From Gemmatimonadota bacterium (GTDB lineage Bacteria > Latescibacterota > UBA2968 > UBA8231): 64,000 nt of DNA. A model generated the notes under the pieces. That model was not told where the DNA came from, did no database searches, and was given only the letters and a program-made list of their open reading frames with translations. Location: assembly GCA_018673255.1 (NCBI GenBank), contig JABHDC010000087.1, positions 23,682-87,681 of the forward strand, written 5' to 3'. Positions 51,909-61,967 of the stretch are shown one piece after another (within the stretch, counting starts at the first letter, position 1; the number at the start of each line of letters is the position of its first letter). Both the position numbers and the translations under genes were made by a program.

Positions 51909-52484
51909 CTACGCGGACAGCTGCTCCTTCACGCTCTGGCAGACCGCCGCCGCGCAAGCGGCCTGGCCGTCCTCGCTCAGATGGAGTTGGTCCTCACTGA
52001 GCAGGCGATCCACGTCGGCTGCGACAACTGCATGCAGCTCGTTGATCTGGATCCCAAGCTCGGCCATCACCCCACGGGCCGCTTCGTTGTAGGCGTCGAT
52101 CTCTTCGTTGCGCCACGACCACTGATCCTCGCGGAAGGGCCGGTCAGGATGCACGGGCGTGCTGCTGGCGAACAACACACGAGCACCCGTAGTCAACAGC
52201 ATCCGGCCGATGAATCGCAGATTGCCGGCGTAGACATCCAGGGGCATCTGCATCGGTGCCCGATTCGGATTGTGACCGATATCGTGCAGACCATTGTTCC
52301 AGTGCACGACATCCGGATCCGGGAACAACCCCAGCCAGCCGCCCAGCGATGCCAGTGTAAACAGGGCGAACTGACTGTTCCCCGGCGCACCCCAGACTTC
52401 GTGCCCCTCGGCGCCCAGCGCCTCTTTCACCCGGGGTTCGTAGCTCATACGAATTGAATCACCGATCAACATCACTCTTGCCAT
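51909..52484 (-). CDS. SGNH/GDSL-type hydrolase
   Basis: This 191-aa protein has the block I nucleophile as MLIGDSIRMSY (Ser11), WNNGLHDIGHN as the block III Asn equivalent, and the Asp/His pair in LLSEDQLHLSEDG. It is a lipase/esterase-like fold acting on ester-linked acyl or acetyl groups, often on carbohydrates. No signal peptide is seen. ATG 52484 follows GAGAGG. It is convergent with the SxtK-like gene and 70 bp downstream of the enolase-superfamily gene, so its partner may be either the carbamoyl cluster or the sugar-acid gene. Confidence 0.82.
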   Translation of the reverse strand: MARVMLIGDSIRMSYEPRVKEALGAEGHEVWGAPGNSQFALFTLASLGGWLGLFPDPDVVHWNNGLHDIGHNPNRAPMQMPLDVYAGNLRFIGRMLLTTGARVLFASSTPVHPDRPFREDQWSWRNEEIDAYNEAARGVMAELGIQINELHAVVAADVDRLLSEDQLHLSEDGQAACAAAVCQSVKEQLSA

Positions 52485-52554
52485 GGCATCCTCTCAGCCG
52501 ATCACAGGGGTTGGGTAAACGGGGCGTTGCGTTGCAACGCATTCGGTGGCTGCA

Positions 52555-53826
52555 TCAGGCACGCTGTTCTCTGATCGGCCCCGACTGCAAGCGCTCGTAG
52601 AGGTCGGCCCACTCCTTCGAGCCATCGTCATCCCAGATCTCCAGCGTCGCGCCCGGCTCCTGCGCCGGGTCGTTGCCATGCTGACGGAAATGCGGCCAGC
52701 AGTGATCGCGCATGTTGGCAAACTTCACGACGCGACCGCCCGGCCAGACGACGGAGAGAATGTGACGTTCATCGGGCAGCTTGTAGGGCGGCTCCATGAC
52801 ATACTTGCTCAAGGCCTCCTCATTCACCTCCACACCGAGGCCCGGTTTCTCGGGTACCTGCAGGTAACCACCGCGAATCGTGAGGGGCTCCATCAGTAGA
52901 TCGTCGGTGTAGTTGTTCATGCACGTGATCGTCGGCCACTGGGCGAAATTCAGCACGGCGCCCAGATGTGCCGACATGGCCGTCACCAGGCCCACACCAA
53001 CCATCTGCAGCCAGAAGGGTTTCTCAAAGGCACCGGCCAACTCGCCCTGTCGCAGAACGGTGGAGACAGAGCCACCGACGACGAAGCCATCGCAGACGGC
53101 TTCCTTCATCGCCGTGGGGAATGGCGGTTGTCCGAAGTGCAGGGCGATGGGTTTGGCCACATTCCGACGCAGTTCGCGCTGTCCCTCCACATCGGCCTGG
53201 TTGATCGGTCCCTCGTAGATGGAAACTTTCTCATAGCTGTCGAGACGCTGCATGACCGGCGTCGCCGTGGCCACATTCATGAGCATGCCATTCCAGTCCA
53301 GGTCGAGCCGATAGTGCTCCGGCGTGACGGCACTGATAGCCTCCACCTGCTCGTAGACATCAAACCACGGCCGTGTCTTGAACTTGTGGAAGATGTAGCC
53401 TGCCTCGACAGCATCCTGTGCTTCGCCGGCCAGATCCTGGGGACTCATCTTCGTATTCCACCACGCAATCGGACACCAGTCGCGGATCTTCGGACGATTG
53501 AGCAACTCGTACACAGGCACACCTAGCGCCTTACCGACCACGTCGTAGAGCGCCATCTCGAGTCCTGCACCCAGGCCATCGGTGCCGAGCAACTCGATGG
53601 GATTCTTGCCCCGCACGCGTTCCAGCCCCTCGTCGCTGACCTTCCCCCATGTGTAGTGCGGCAAGGTCTCGCCATAACCAATGGACCCATCGTCGGTGGT
53701 GACGCGGATGATCTCAACGATCTGCCAGTTCCAGACCAGCAGCGCATTCCAGCGACTCACGCGATCGGTGAAGGGGATGCGCAACGTGATGCGCTCGACG
53801 TCCTTGATGCGCAGGGCGGCAGGCAT
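52555..53826 (-). CDS. Enolase-superfamily dehydratase/racemase
   Basis: This 423-aa mandelate-racemase-like protein has an N-terminal cap (IKDVERITLRIPFTDR), a KXK motif in IFHKFKTRP, then the metal ligands in HYRLDLDWNG (Asp) and SIYEGPINQ (Glu), and IALHFGQPP as the third-site region. The extended WNALLVWNWQIVEIIRVTTDDG opening differs from standard dehydratases. Members dehydrate or racemise sugar acids. The long C-terminal tail (after about residue 370, GGRVVKFANM..KEWADLYERLQ) is unusual. ATG 53826 follows GGAG. Substrate unknown. Confidence 0.82.
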   Translation of the reverse strand: MPAALRIKDVERITLRIPFTDRVSRWNALLVWNWQIVEIIRVTTDDGSIGYGETLPHYTWGKVSDEGLERVRGKNPIELLGTDGLGAGLEMALYDVVGKALGVPVYELLNRPKIRDWCPIAWWNTKMSPQDLAGEAQDAVEAGYIFHKFKTRPWFDVYEQVEAISAVTPEHYRLDLDWNGMLMNVATATPVMQRLDSYEKVSIYEGPINQADVEGQRELRRNVAKPIALHFGQPPFPTAMKEAVCDGFVVGGSVSTVLRQGELAGAFEKPFWLQMVGVGLVTAMSAHLGAVLNFAQWPTITCMNNYTDDLLMEPLTIRGGYLQVPEKPGLGVEVNEEALSKYVMEPPYKLPDERHILSVVWPGGRVVKFANMRDHCWPHFRQHGNDPAQEPGATLEIWDDDGSKEWADLYERLQSGPIREQRA

Positions 53827-53994
53827 GGGAGACTCTCCAGGTAAACGGTGACCACGATTTGTTGTGGCGCCAATATGGGCCCGGCAGCCCAGCGCCGGCA
53901 ATAACCGGCAGACACACAGAAGCGCAACCTCCGAACTGATACTGGAGGCTGCGCTACGTAGTGAGCTGGTGGAGTCGGTCGCCGTCCTGCTCTC

Positions 53995-56900
53995 CTACTG
54001 CCCCAATCGCGACAGTTCAACCACCGCCTGGGCTACCCGATCCCGCTGCGCCTCAACCACTGCCGGATCGCGTGTGAAGTTCGTCATCGAGCTCGTGATC
54101 TCTTCAGGCACGTCCAGCAATTGTTTCAGCTGCGTCGCACGCTGCGCATCGAGTTGTGCGCCATGCTGCTCGAGCAACCCCCGCAGGATCGCCAGATACT
54201 CGTAGTCTTCGATCCCATCGCGCAGCATCTCCCAGCGGATCGAGTCCACCGGCCCATCCAGCACCGGCTCGTCGGCCACATGGGCGGCGGCCTCGGGGGG
54301 ATACACGAATCGTCCGTCCCCATTGCCCCAGGCCCGACGTGTACCAGCGTCAGTGCTGTAACCGGAGACCCAGCCCATGGGATCTTCGTATGGATTCTGC
54401 GGATGATCTGGATAGGCTGCCCCGGACGTCCAGTAGTTGCTCTGCCACACCAGGATTCCGTCGATTCCACGTTGCCACGTCTGCCACAACCACACTCTCA
54501 ACTCCGTCGCCGGATGGTCGATGAACAGGGTGGCGTAGGGTGCCTTGGGCACGGTGCACACATACCACCAGAACCGCTCACCGGCCGCATCACGACGCAA
54601 GGCCGACTCCTCCTCCTGGTAGTTCGGTGACACGGGACACCAGAGATTCGGTCCACCGATTAACTCCGATTCCACCTGCTCGGTGAGCATGCGCGTGATA
54701 TCCGGACCCGCTTCGGCCAGCTTGCCGAAGCCATTCATGACGAAGTCGTAGTCCTGGGGATTGGGTTCGTCGAACCAGTAGACGAAGGCCTCGTCCAGCC
54801 AACCACGCTCACGCAGATGCTCCTGGACCTCCTGCACATAACCCCGGAACAACGCGCCATAGGCAGCCGTGTCCTCGCCGTAACCATTCAACTCGGGCTC
54901 GCGACGAGAATGGAATGTCCCGCCGCCCATGCCAGGAATCGACAGCCGGAAGGAGTTGAAGTGGCGCTCGTCCATCGCGCGCGCCATGGCGCGGTCCCAG
55001 GCGGACCAGTCGATCTTCGGTGTCAACGTCTGTCCCGGTCTCAGATCGGCAGGTACATCGGGCCACTCAATGCGCACCGGATCCAGCGGCGCCGGATCGT
55101 AGGGCGAGATATGATGGGCCGCGTAGTTGTCCAGGTAGCGTTCGAGCACCACTCGCTTGTCAGCTTCATCGGTGAGGCCGTGATACTGCCACACATTGCC
55201 CGGTGAGAAGCCGAAGGCCGTCTGGCACGTCATCCGGTCCGGCAGATCGAAGTCATACACCTCCACCTCGATCGGCACGGTCGCTTTGTAGCCGTCCGCC
55301 TTCACGCGGACCTCACCACGATACACACCAGCCGGCACACCGCGGGGCACGGTCACTCGCACCCAGAAGGGCTGGTTCACCCCGCCTTCCAGATCGACGG
55401 GCTCACGCAGCGGCGGCAACGGATCGGGCCACAATCCCTTGGCGCCGGTGGGGTCCGTCGGCGTCGTCACCGGCACATACGCCACCCGTAGTACCTCGAC
55501 GGCATCTGCCTTGATCTTCGCTCTGCCGGGGCCCTTCAGGTCGCGCACTTCCAGTTGCACATCCTGCAGATCACGTTCGGGCCGCAGGATCAGTTGTGCT
55601 GCCTCTGCCTCGTTGCGAGCAGCTCGAATTCTCAATGCCTCCCCCCGGGTACCAGGCAGGCCACGCTCACGGGCCACCTTCCAACCTGAACTCGCCCACC
55701 ATAGACCGACGTCGTCACTGGACTCAGGCAAGACCTGGCCGTAGTGGCTGGCATACAGCTCGGGCACATGCAGAGACACATCGGCCTGGAAGGTCGCATC
55801 ACCGTCGAGCATGATGGCCATCTCGACGTCACCAGTTCCCTGGAATCGATAGGGCAACCACACCTCGGCTGGACCCGGTGGCACGACCATCTGCACACCC
55901 ACTGGCGGCGTGAGGAGCACATCGGGGCCATGGAAGATCACCGCGCCATGCACCGTCAGATCCCAGCCACTGGTGTTAACCATCTGCAACACGACTGTGT
56001 CCGTGCGACCGGGCAGGGCCTGGCCCACATCAATCAGGCGCACGGGCGCCTCCGGGTCCGTTGCCAGCACAGAGGCGTACCGCGTGCTGCCATGCCCTTC
56101 TATTGGTTCGCCCGAGATCTGAGCCCGATAGGTGTAGTCGTGAACCTGAAAGGAGCCCGGATCCGAGTCAGCACCGAGCTGCTGCTCGGCCAGCGACTGC
56201 AACCGCACCCAGACCTGCTCGGATGGCAGCAGATCGGTCGGCACACTGTAAATAGCGACGCCGAGCGTATCCTGCGTACCCACGGGTCGCCAGTTCTGCC
56301 CGTCACCACTCACCGACACTTCGAGCTGGCCGCTGGCATGCCAGCCCACATTGACTTCAAACTCGGCGCTCAGTTGTTGTCGGTCTCCCAACTGATGACG
56401 ATAGACCAGTTCGGAACCGGCGCCGAAGACCAGGCGATAGGAGTTGAAACCACACTGAAGTTTGGCCAGTGGGCGGCTGTGATTGCGTGATGTGGAATGG
56501 ATTGGCGCGCGGAAGACATAGGCATTGCCCAACACATCCTCGCCCTCACCCAGCAGCAGATCTTCGATGCGGGAATGCAGTGGCTCTACGCGTGTGACCT
56601 GCACGTTGTCGAAGGCCACCGTGCCTTCGTGGTGCCACTGTCCGAATCGCAGCCACGCTTCGTCGGGCCTCACTTCATTGGGCGCAGCAAAGATTGACGA
56701 ATACGATCGCCACTCCGACCCGATGGGGCCCAGATCCACATTGCTGAACACGGGTCCGGTGATCGGCGTGCCACCCTCTCCGGACACGCTGCGGGCCAGG
56801 AAGCTGACCTTGTAGACGGCATTGGGGATCAGAGGCAGTGGCGCCGAGCGCCAGTAGGACGTGTTCTGCCCATCACCTGTCGCAGCGATCGCCCGACCAC

Positions 56901-57063
56901 CTCCCTGTTGAGCCGACAGCCACTCCCCATCACCCGTCAGAGCCCATCCCGCCGGACCGCTGGCCCCCACTTCGAACCCCGGATTCTGGACATTCACCGC
57001 CTGTCCATGTGCGGCAGCTGTCATCACCAACAGGAACAGGGGCACCCATACACGACGCATCAA
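53995..57063 (-). CDS. Secreted GH123-like (DUF4091) glycosidase with N-terminal binding domain
   Basis: This 1022-aa protein has a signal peptide (RRVWVPLFLLVMTAAAHGQA). A CBM4-like domain lies at about 25-160 (NVQNPGFEVGASGPAGW, AFDNVQVTR), and more beta domains follow. A DUF4091/GH123-like TIM barrel begins around 600. The adjacent acid pair used by GH123 enzymes is present as YWFDEPN (D765, E766). The DGIEDYEYLAIL block near 965 is typical of DUF4091. GH123 members are beta-N-acetylgalactosaminidases using substrate-assisted catalysis; specificity here is inference. It precedes the dehydratase by 168 bp on the same strand and follows the GH92 gene. Confidence 0.82.
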   Translation of the reverse strand: MMRRVWVPLFLLVMTAAAHGQAVNVQNPGFEVGASGPAGWALTGDGEWLSAQQGGGRAIAATGDGQNTSYWRSAPLPLIPNAVYKVSFLARSVSGEGGTPITGPVFSNVDLGPIGSEWRSYSSIFAAPNEVRPDEAWLRFGQWHHEGTVAFDNVQVTRVEPLHSRIEDLLLGEGEDVLGNAYVFRAPIHSTSRNHSRPLAKLQCGFNSYRLVFGAGSELVYRHQLGDRQQLSAEFEVNVGWHASGQLEVSVSGDGQNWRPVGTQDTLGVAIYSVPTDLLPSEQVWVRLQSLAEQQLGADSDPGSFQVHDYTYRAQISGEPIEGHGSTRYASVLATDPEAPVRLIDVGQALPGRTDTVVLQMVNTSGWDLTVHGAVIFHGPDVLLTPPVGVQMVVPPGPAEVWLPYRFQGTGDVEMAIMLDGDATFQADVSLHVPELYASHYGQVLPESSDDVGLWWASSGWKVARERGLPGTRGEALRIRAARNEAEAAQLILRPERDLQDVQLEVRDLKGPGRAKIKADAVEVLRVAYVPVTTPTDPTGAKGLWPDPLPPLREPVDLEGGVNQPFWVRVTVPRGVPAGVYRGEVRVKADGYKATVPIEVEVYDFDLPDRMTCQTAFGFSPGNVWQYHGLTDEADKRVVLERYLDNYAAHHISPYDPAPLDPVRIEWPDVPADLRPGQTLTPKIDWSAWDRAMARAMDERHFNSFRLSIPGMGGGTFHSRREPELNGYGEDTAAYGALFRGYVQEVQEHLRERGWLDEAFVYWFDEPNPQDYDFVMNGFGKLAEAGPDITRMLTEQVESELIGGPNLWCPVSPNYQEEESALRRDAAGERFWWYVCTVPKAPYATLFIDHPATELRVWLWQTWQRGIDGILVWQSNYWTSGAAYPDHPQNPYEDPMGWVSGYSTDAGTRRAWGNGDGRFVYPPEAAAHVADEPVLDGPVDSIRWEMLRDGIEDYEYLAILRGLLEQHGAQLDAQRATQLKQLLDVPEEITSSMTNFTRDPAVVEAQRDRVAQAVVELSRLGQ

Positions 57064-57159
57064 CCGTTCTCCTCTTTCACATTCCGTATCGGAAAGGCCG
57101 GGTCCGGCCGTCTCGGGTAAGAAGCGTACGCCATTCAGGCAACGCCATCTGCTTCCTGT

Positions 57160-59508
57160 TCAATCGCCATCACTCGTCATCGACGGTGGTGCGTCCTCGG
57201 GTCGAGCGCCCCAGTTACGATTGGGCTCAGCCCCGAGAGACAGCTCCAGTCGGCCACCGGCGATCAGCTCATCGTGATAGAACCAAGGTCGGTTCAAATC
57301 CGCCCCATTGAAACGGGCCGACTGGATGTAAACAGCCCCCTCCAGATCGGCTGGACTGGCCGCCCCGCTCCTTGAACCCGGTGGATCGTCGGATGCGTCA
57401 CGCGGTGCCTCGACCGAGGGCTCCCGCTTTTGTCTCGCCGTCTCGATGACGAACTGCTCGCCCGGATAGTAGTCGTCGTGCAGGTGCAGGGTGATGCGAT
57501 CAAAGCAGGTGGCCGTCAGTTCATAGACGGGTCGCCGTGCGGCGCCACCACGCACGTCGAAGAGCCCCAGGGCGAGCAGTGCCGAGGTCGCCGCTGCCTT
57601 GCCCTGATCATCATCCTCGCAGTAGCCCAGCGGCTCGACGGAACCGAAGGTCTGGTCCAGGACACGGCGCGACCACTTCTGCGCCAACCAGGGCGCCCCC
57701 ACGTGGTTGAAAAGGTGGGCGACGAAACGACCCGGTTCATTGCCATAGTTGATATGTGCCAGATCTCGAGAGAGCGCCGGCTTGGCGGCATAGAAGTCGA
57801 TCGACGCCGACTGCTGGAACCCCGAATCGAGTTTCTCCACAAAGGCTTGCCGCCCACCCATCAGTTCGGCCAGATCGGCAATGTCGTGTGCGACGTGCCA
57901 GGTATACTGCCAGGAATTCGCTTCGCACCATCCCTCCAGGGCCAGGGGTTCGAAGGGCTCCCACCACGAACCATCCGGGCGCCGCGGCCGCATGAAGCCC
58001 GTGTCACCATCGAAGAGATGCCGGTAGTTGCGTGCCCGGGCGCCAAACAAACGGGCATCTTCCTCGTGCCCCAGTTCAGCTGCCAGTTGCGCCAGACACC
58101 AGTCCTGGTAGGCATACTCGAGGGTCTCGGCCGCGCCGTCGATGTGGAAGGCGTCGGCCTGGGTCTCGCGTCCGTCGGGGATCCACCCCTGCTTGATGTA
58201 GTACTCGATGCCGCCGCCATCACACGAGTCGAATTCGTAGCCCGCCTTGCTCATCAGCCCACCGGGGAATGCATTGCGACGCATGCCATCGTAGGCGGCC
58301 TCAATGTCGAAGGTGCGCACCCCCTTCATCCAGGCCGCCACCAACCACGGTGTGCTGGACGCCCCGAGCATGACCCACGTGTAGCTGGCCGCCGAAGGGC
58401 CGCGGGGAATGATGCCACCCGTCTGGCCAAGGGTTACCAGGAAGTTGCTGTAGTGACTCATCAGATCCGGGTAGGCGAGCCCATAGAGCAGACTGAGACT
58501 CCATTGAGCGTGCCAGAATCCATCCTGGCCGCAGACCATGGGGAAGCGCGGTTGCCCATCCGCGTCCAGCGGCACACGACGACGCACCGATTCGAGGCCC
58601 GTGTTGTCACACCAGGATCCATCGACATCGCAGATCCGGTGACCGCCAACAAGTGATCGCCACAGATCCGTGTAAAATTTTGTCCGCTGATCGCGGCTGC
58701 CCCCCTCAACCTCGATGCGCCCGAGCCAGTCATTCCAGATCACCCGAGATGCCGTCACGACGGCATCGAAATCCCAGCCCGGCAACTCCGTGTCGAGATT
58801 GAGCCGGGCCTGATCCGGGCTGACGTAGGAGAGAGCGACCTTGAGGAGCAACGGATCGCCATCAGAAGGATCACAACCGAGGGTGAGACGCTCGCACTTC
58901 CCGTCGCCACCGGTGCGAGTCTCGAAGGTGCTGATCGGACGACTCAGCTGAATGGTGAAGTGGATCCGCGTCCGACGATTGCGGCGGCGCGTGACCTCGT
59001 TTTCGACGAAACCTGCAAGGGTGTGTTCATCGACCTGCCAGACCTCGGCGGCAGACATCTCAGACGGGCCCAGTTCAGCGCCCAGATCAAAAACGAGAAA
59101 GGGCTCGGCACCATCTGGATAGGTGTATCGATGGAAACCGACACGCTCCGTCGCGGTCAATTCAGCGCGAATACCGTGATCATCGAGGAAGACCTCGTAG
59201 AAGCCGGCCCCGGCAGACTCCTTCTCGTGCACGAAGCTGGAGCTCACATCTTCAGCGGGCCGGCCGGAAACCGGCATGACCGGCACGCCGGACAGCTGCC
59301 AGCTGTGCACGTGACTGAAATTCGCAATGCGTTTGCTCGTATGCAGGTAGCCGGACTTCCACGTACCGACGGGATCCGTGTTGGGACCGAGACGAACCAT
59401 ACCGAAGGGCCGTGCCGTGAACACGGTGAACACCCAGCGGATACTCGGTTTCGCCGTATCGATCAGTGGATCGACACATTCAACGGGATCTCTCCTGTCA
59501 TCGGTCAT
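57160..59508 (-). CDS. GH92 alpha-mannosidase-family enzyme
   Basis: This 782-aa enzyme has the GH92 N-terminal beta domain and an (alpha/alpha)6 barrel with WCEANSWQYTWHVAHD (catalytic acid Glu529), GNEPGRFVAHLFNHVGAPW (590-608) and the acidic EDDDQG (631-636), which corresponds to the base/calcium region. GH92 enzymes are calcium-dependent exo-alpha-mannosidases, mostly 1,2-linked. No signal peptide is found, so either it acts in the cytoplasm or export is by another route. It starts at ATG 59508 with GGGGGAAGG. Residues after about 690 (REPSVEAPRDASDDPPG) form a low-complexity insert before the final beta segment. Confidence 0.88.
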   Translation of the reverse strand: MTDDRRDPVECVDPLIDTAKPSIRWVFTVFTARPFGMVRLGPNTDPVGTWKSGYLHTSKRIANFSHVHSWQLSGVPVMPVSGRPAEDVSSSFVHEKESAGAGFYEVFLDDHGIRAELTATERVGFHRYTYPDGAEPFLVFDLGAELGPSEMSAAEVWQVDEHTLAGFVENEVTRRRNRRTRIHFTIQLSRPISTFETRTGGDGKCERLTLGCDPSDGDPLLLKVALSYVSPDQARLNLDTELPGWDFDAVVTASRVIWNDWLGRIEVEGGSRDQRTKFYTDLWRSLVGGHRICDVDGSWCDNTGLESVRRRVPLDADGQPRFPMVCGQDGFWHAQWSLSLLYGLAYPDLMSHYSNFLVTLGQTGGIIPRGPSAASYTWVMLGASSTPWLVAAWMKGVRTFDIEAAYDGMRRNAFPGGLMSKAGYEFDSCDGGGIEYYIKQGWIPDGRETQADAFHIDGAAETLEYAYQDWCLAQLAAELGHEEDARLFGARARNYRHLFDGDTGFMRPRRPDGSWWEPFEPLALEGWCEANSWQYTWHVAHDIADLAELMGGRQAFVEKLDSGFQQSASIDFYAAKPALSRDLAHINYGNEPGRFVAHLFNHVGAPWLAQKWSRRVLDQTFGSVEPLGYCEDDDQGKAAATSALLALGLFDVRGGAARRPVYELTATCFDRITLHLHDDYYPGEQFVIETARQKREPSVEAPRDASDDPPGSRSGAASPADLEGAVYIQSARFNGADLNRPWFYHDELIAGGRLELSLGAEPNRNWGARPEDAPPSMTSDGD

Positions 59509-59626
59509 GATGTCCCTTCCCCCTTACGTGTATTGGCGCCCCATTCCGTGACACGGGCCAGGTATAGCCCTCACAGCCACGACGGTTCAGATTACCCACC
59601 CTAACAAATCATCAAGGAGCTGCACT

Positions 59627-61030
59627 GTGGCAATGGCTGGTCTTCAATACGAGAAGCAGATCCCCATCGGCGATCACTACGACCTCATCGTCTGTGGCGG
59701 CGGACCATCCGGCATTCCGGCAGCCCTGTCGGCTCGTCGCGCCGGCCTGCGGGTTCTGCTCGTCGAACAGACAGGACAGCTCGGTGGCGTGGGCACCTCG
59801 GCCGGCGTCTCCCACCTGCTCGGTGGCCGCACGCGAGACAATCGGCACTGGTGCGTGGGTGGCATCTTCCAGGAGATCGTCGAAGATCTGGCCGAACGTG
59901 GCGGCGCCCTGAATCCGGTCCACATCAAGGGTGAGAAGTATTCACCCCACGGCTGGACGGGTGAGATCTCCAACCTCACCTATGGTGTGCCCTTCGATCC
60001 AATCCAGATGGCGGCCCTGCTGGATGAGAAGATGCTGGAGGCCGATGTCGATGTGCTCTTCTTCACATCCATGGTCGATGTCATCGTCGATGCGGGCCGT
60101 GTCACTCATGTCGTGCTCTTCAACAAGGGTGGCTTGCAGGCCATTCCCGCCACGGCCGTCGTGGATGCCACCGGTGACGGCGATGTAGCCGCACGATCCG
60201 GCTGTGAAGTGGTGAAGGGACGGGACGAAGATGGTCTGATGACGCCTGCAACCCTGATGTTTCACGTCGACCACGTGGATCAGGACGCCCTGGCCTCCGA
60301 GATCTACCGGACCGGTTCCATTCGTTTCCGTGAACTGGTTCAGGAACTGCGTGACGCCGGCCACTGGCGATTTCCCTACGACATCTTCATCAGTGTGCAA
60401 CTGAATGTGAAGGGCACGTTGATGATCAACACGACGCGGATCTGTGACGTGGACGGTACCGATGGCCGCTCCCTGTCGAAGGGCATGATGCAGGGGCGCA
60501 GTGAGGTGACCGAACTGTTCGCCCTCATGCAGCAGCACTTCCCCGGTTTCGCCGATGCGCGGATCCGACTCGTGGCCCCCACGCTCGGGATCCGCGAGAC
60601 CCGGCGGATCGTGGCAGACACGATCTACTCCGTAGAGGATGTCACCACCGAACGGGACTTCCCCGACACCATCGGCTTCAGTGGTTATGGCTGGGATCTG
60701 CCCGATCCGAAGCGGCCCAGTTACCAGCCTCTGCACGAGGCAGGCAAAGCCCCGAATCTGCGACGCACGTATATCCCCATTCCCTATTGCGTGCTGGTCC
60801 CGGCCCCGGTGACCAATGTCATCTGTCCGGGGCGCGCCATCAGCGTCGAGCGAGACGTCCTGGGGCCCTTGAGAGAGATGGGGCCATGTTATGCGATGGG
60901 CCACGCCGCAGGCCTGGCCGCCGTACAGGTCGTGCAGGACGATGTGACATTCGGCGATGTTGACGTAGATCGCCTGCGTCGAGAGTTGACGGTCGCAGGC
61001 GCCGTCGTCGACTGGCATGAGGACGATTGA
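59627..61030 (+). CDS. FAD-dependent oxidoreductase
   Basis: This 467-aa flavoprotein (FAD_oxidored family) begins YDLIVCGGGPSGIPAALSARRAG with the dinucleotide motif, then LLVEQTGQLGGVGTSAGV. DATGDGDVAARSG is the second FAD contact. The C-terminal part (APVTNVICPGRAISVERDVLG, MGHAAGLAA) resembles other large FAD oxidoreductases of bacterial sugar and steroid islands. The start is GTG 59627 with AAGGAG at 7 nt; ATG 59633 is possible. Substrate unknown. It is divergent from GH92 and overlaps nothing downstream; the CBM9 gene follows 43 bp later. Confidence 0.85.
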   Translation: MAMAGLQYEKQIPIGDHYDLIVCGGGPSGIPAALSARRAGLRVLLVEQTGQLGGVGTSAGVSHLLGGRTRDNRHWCVGGIFQEIVEDLAERGGALNPVHIKGEKYSPHGWTGEISNLTYGVPFDPIQMAALLDEKMLEADVDVLFFTSMVDVIVDAGRVTHVVLFNKGGLQAIPATAVVDATGDGDVAARSGCEVVKGRDEDGLMTPATLMFHVDHVDQDALASEIYRTGSIRFRELVQELRDAGHWRFPYDIFISVQLNVKGTLMINTTRICDVDGTDGRSLSKGMMQGRSEVTELFALMQQHFPGFADARIRLVAPTLGIRETRRIVADTIYSVEDVTTERDFPDTIGFSGYGWDLPDPKRPSYQPLHEAGKAPNLRRTYIPIPYCVLVPAPVTNVICPGRAISVERDVLGPLREMGPCYAMGHAAGLAAVQVVQDDVTFGDVDVDRLRRELTVAGAVVDWHEDD

Positions 61031-61073
61031 CATACCAGATCCACTGAGCCGAAACCTTCACGGGACCGACACC

Positions 61074-61967
61074 ATGACAGTCGATCGTTATACCCTGGGC
61101 ATCACCAACGAACCCACCCTCTACGATGGCGAGTACGCCGACGGATCTCCCTTTCCGTGGCCAGCCGATCGAATTGAGGAATACACGGCCTTCCGCATCG
61201 ATGATCCTATCACCGTCGATGGCCGACTGGACAAGCCCGCCTGGAAGAAGGCGCCCCGCTCACCGCGTTTCTCAGATATGATCGATGGCGCGCCGGGCCT
61301 GCACGACACACGCGCCGCCGTGTTGTGGGATCGAGACAGACTCTACGTGGGTTACTGGATCGAGGAACCGGATGTCCAGGCTGACCTGACCGAGCGTGAT
61401 TCGCTCATCTTCCGCAACAACGATGTGGAATTGTTCATCGCCGGGCGCGATGGCTACTACGAATTCGAGATCAATGCCCTCGGCACGATCTACGAAGTCT
61501 TCTTCGTCTGGAATTCGGAGTATGATCGCTTCGACTACGGCGCGCAGGACCCAACACTGAAGATGGATGCCGAGGGTGCCAGAGAGTGGAATGGCGTCGG
61601 CCTGAAGACACATCCACGCGGCCTGCGCACGGGGTTCTGGAAATACGATCTGCCGGGCCTTGAATGGGGCGTGTATGTGGATGGCACACTGAATGACAAT
61701 TCCGATCGCGACCGCGGCTGGACGGTGGAATTGTCGATTCCGTGGAAGAGTCTGCAGATCCTGGCCCAGGCCGATGATCGCTCTGTGCCACCCGAGGAGG
61801 GTGACGTGTGGCGGATGGACTTCTCACGCTTCAACCAGTATCGCCAGGCACCCCCTTACGAAGATTCGGGCGCACAATTCTGGAGCCCCCACGGCACTCG
61901 CGACTCTCACGTGCCGGAGTTATTCCCGATCATCCGATTCAGCGAGCAGTTGCTGCTCGGGCGGTAG
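61074..61967 (+). CDS. CBM9-like carbohydrate-binding protein
   Basis: This 297-aa protein has a CBM9 domain over most of its length: DPITVDGRLDKPAWKKAP, AAVLWDRDRLYVGYWIEEPDV, FRNNDVELFIAGRDGYYEFEINALG, WTVELSIPWKSLQ, and WRMDFSRFNQYR. The fold is a beta sandwich that holds reducing ends or polyols. There is no signal peptide, so it may be cytoplasmic or wrongly predicted; ATG 61074 was chosen on domain start and frame. Its last 29 bp overlap the convergent MFS gene. Role is probably carbohydrate recognition. Confidence 0.82.
   Translation: MTVDRYTLGITNEPTLYDGEYADGSPFPWPADRIEEYTAFRIDDPITVDGRLDKPAWKKAPRSPRFSDMIDGAPGLHDTRAAVLWDRDRLYVGYWIEEPDVQADLTERDSLIFRNNDVELFIAGRDGYYEFEINALGTIYEVFFVWNSEYDRFDYGAQDPTLKMDAEGAREWNGVGLKTHPRGLRTGFWKYDLPGLEWGVYVDGTLNDNSDRDRGWTVELSIPWKSLQILAQADDRSVPPEEGDVWRMDFSRFNQYRQAPPYEDSGAQFWSPHGTRDSHVPELFPIIRFSEQLLLGR

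Noticed and set aside
59942..61033. 363-codon minus frame opposite the FAD oxidoreductase
   Set aside because: Composition shadow; the FAD motifs are on the plus strand.
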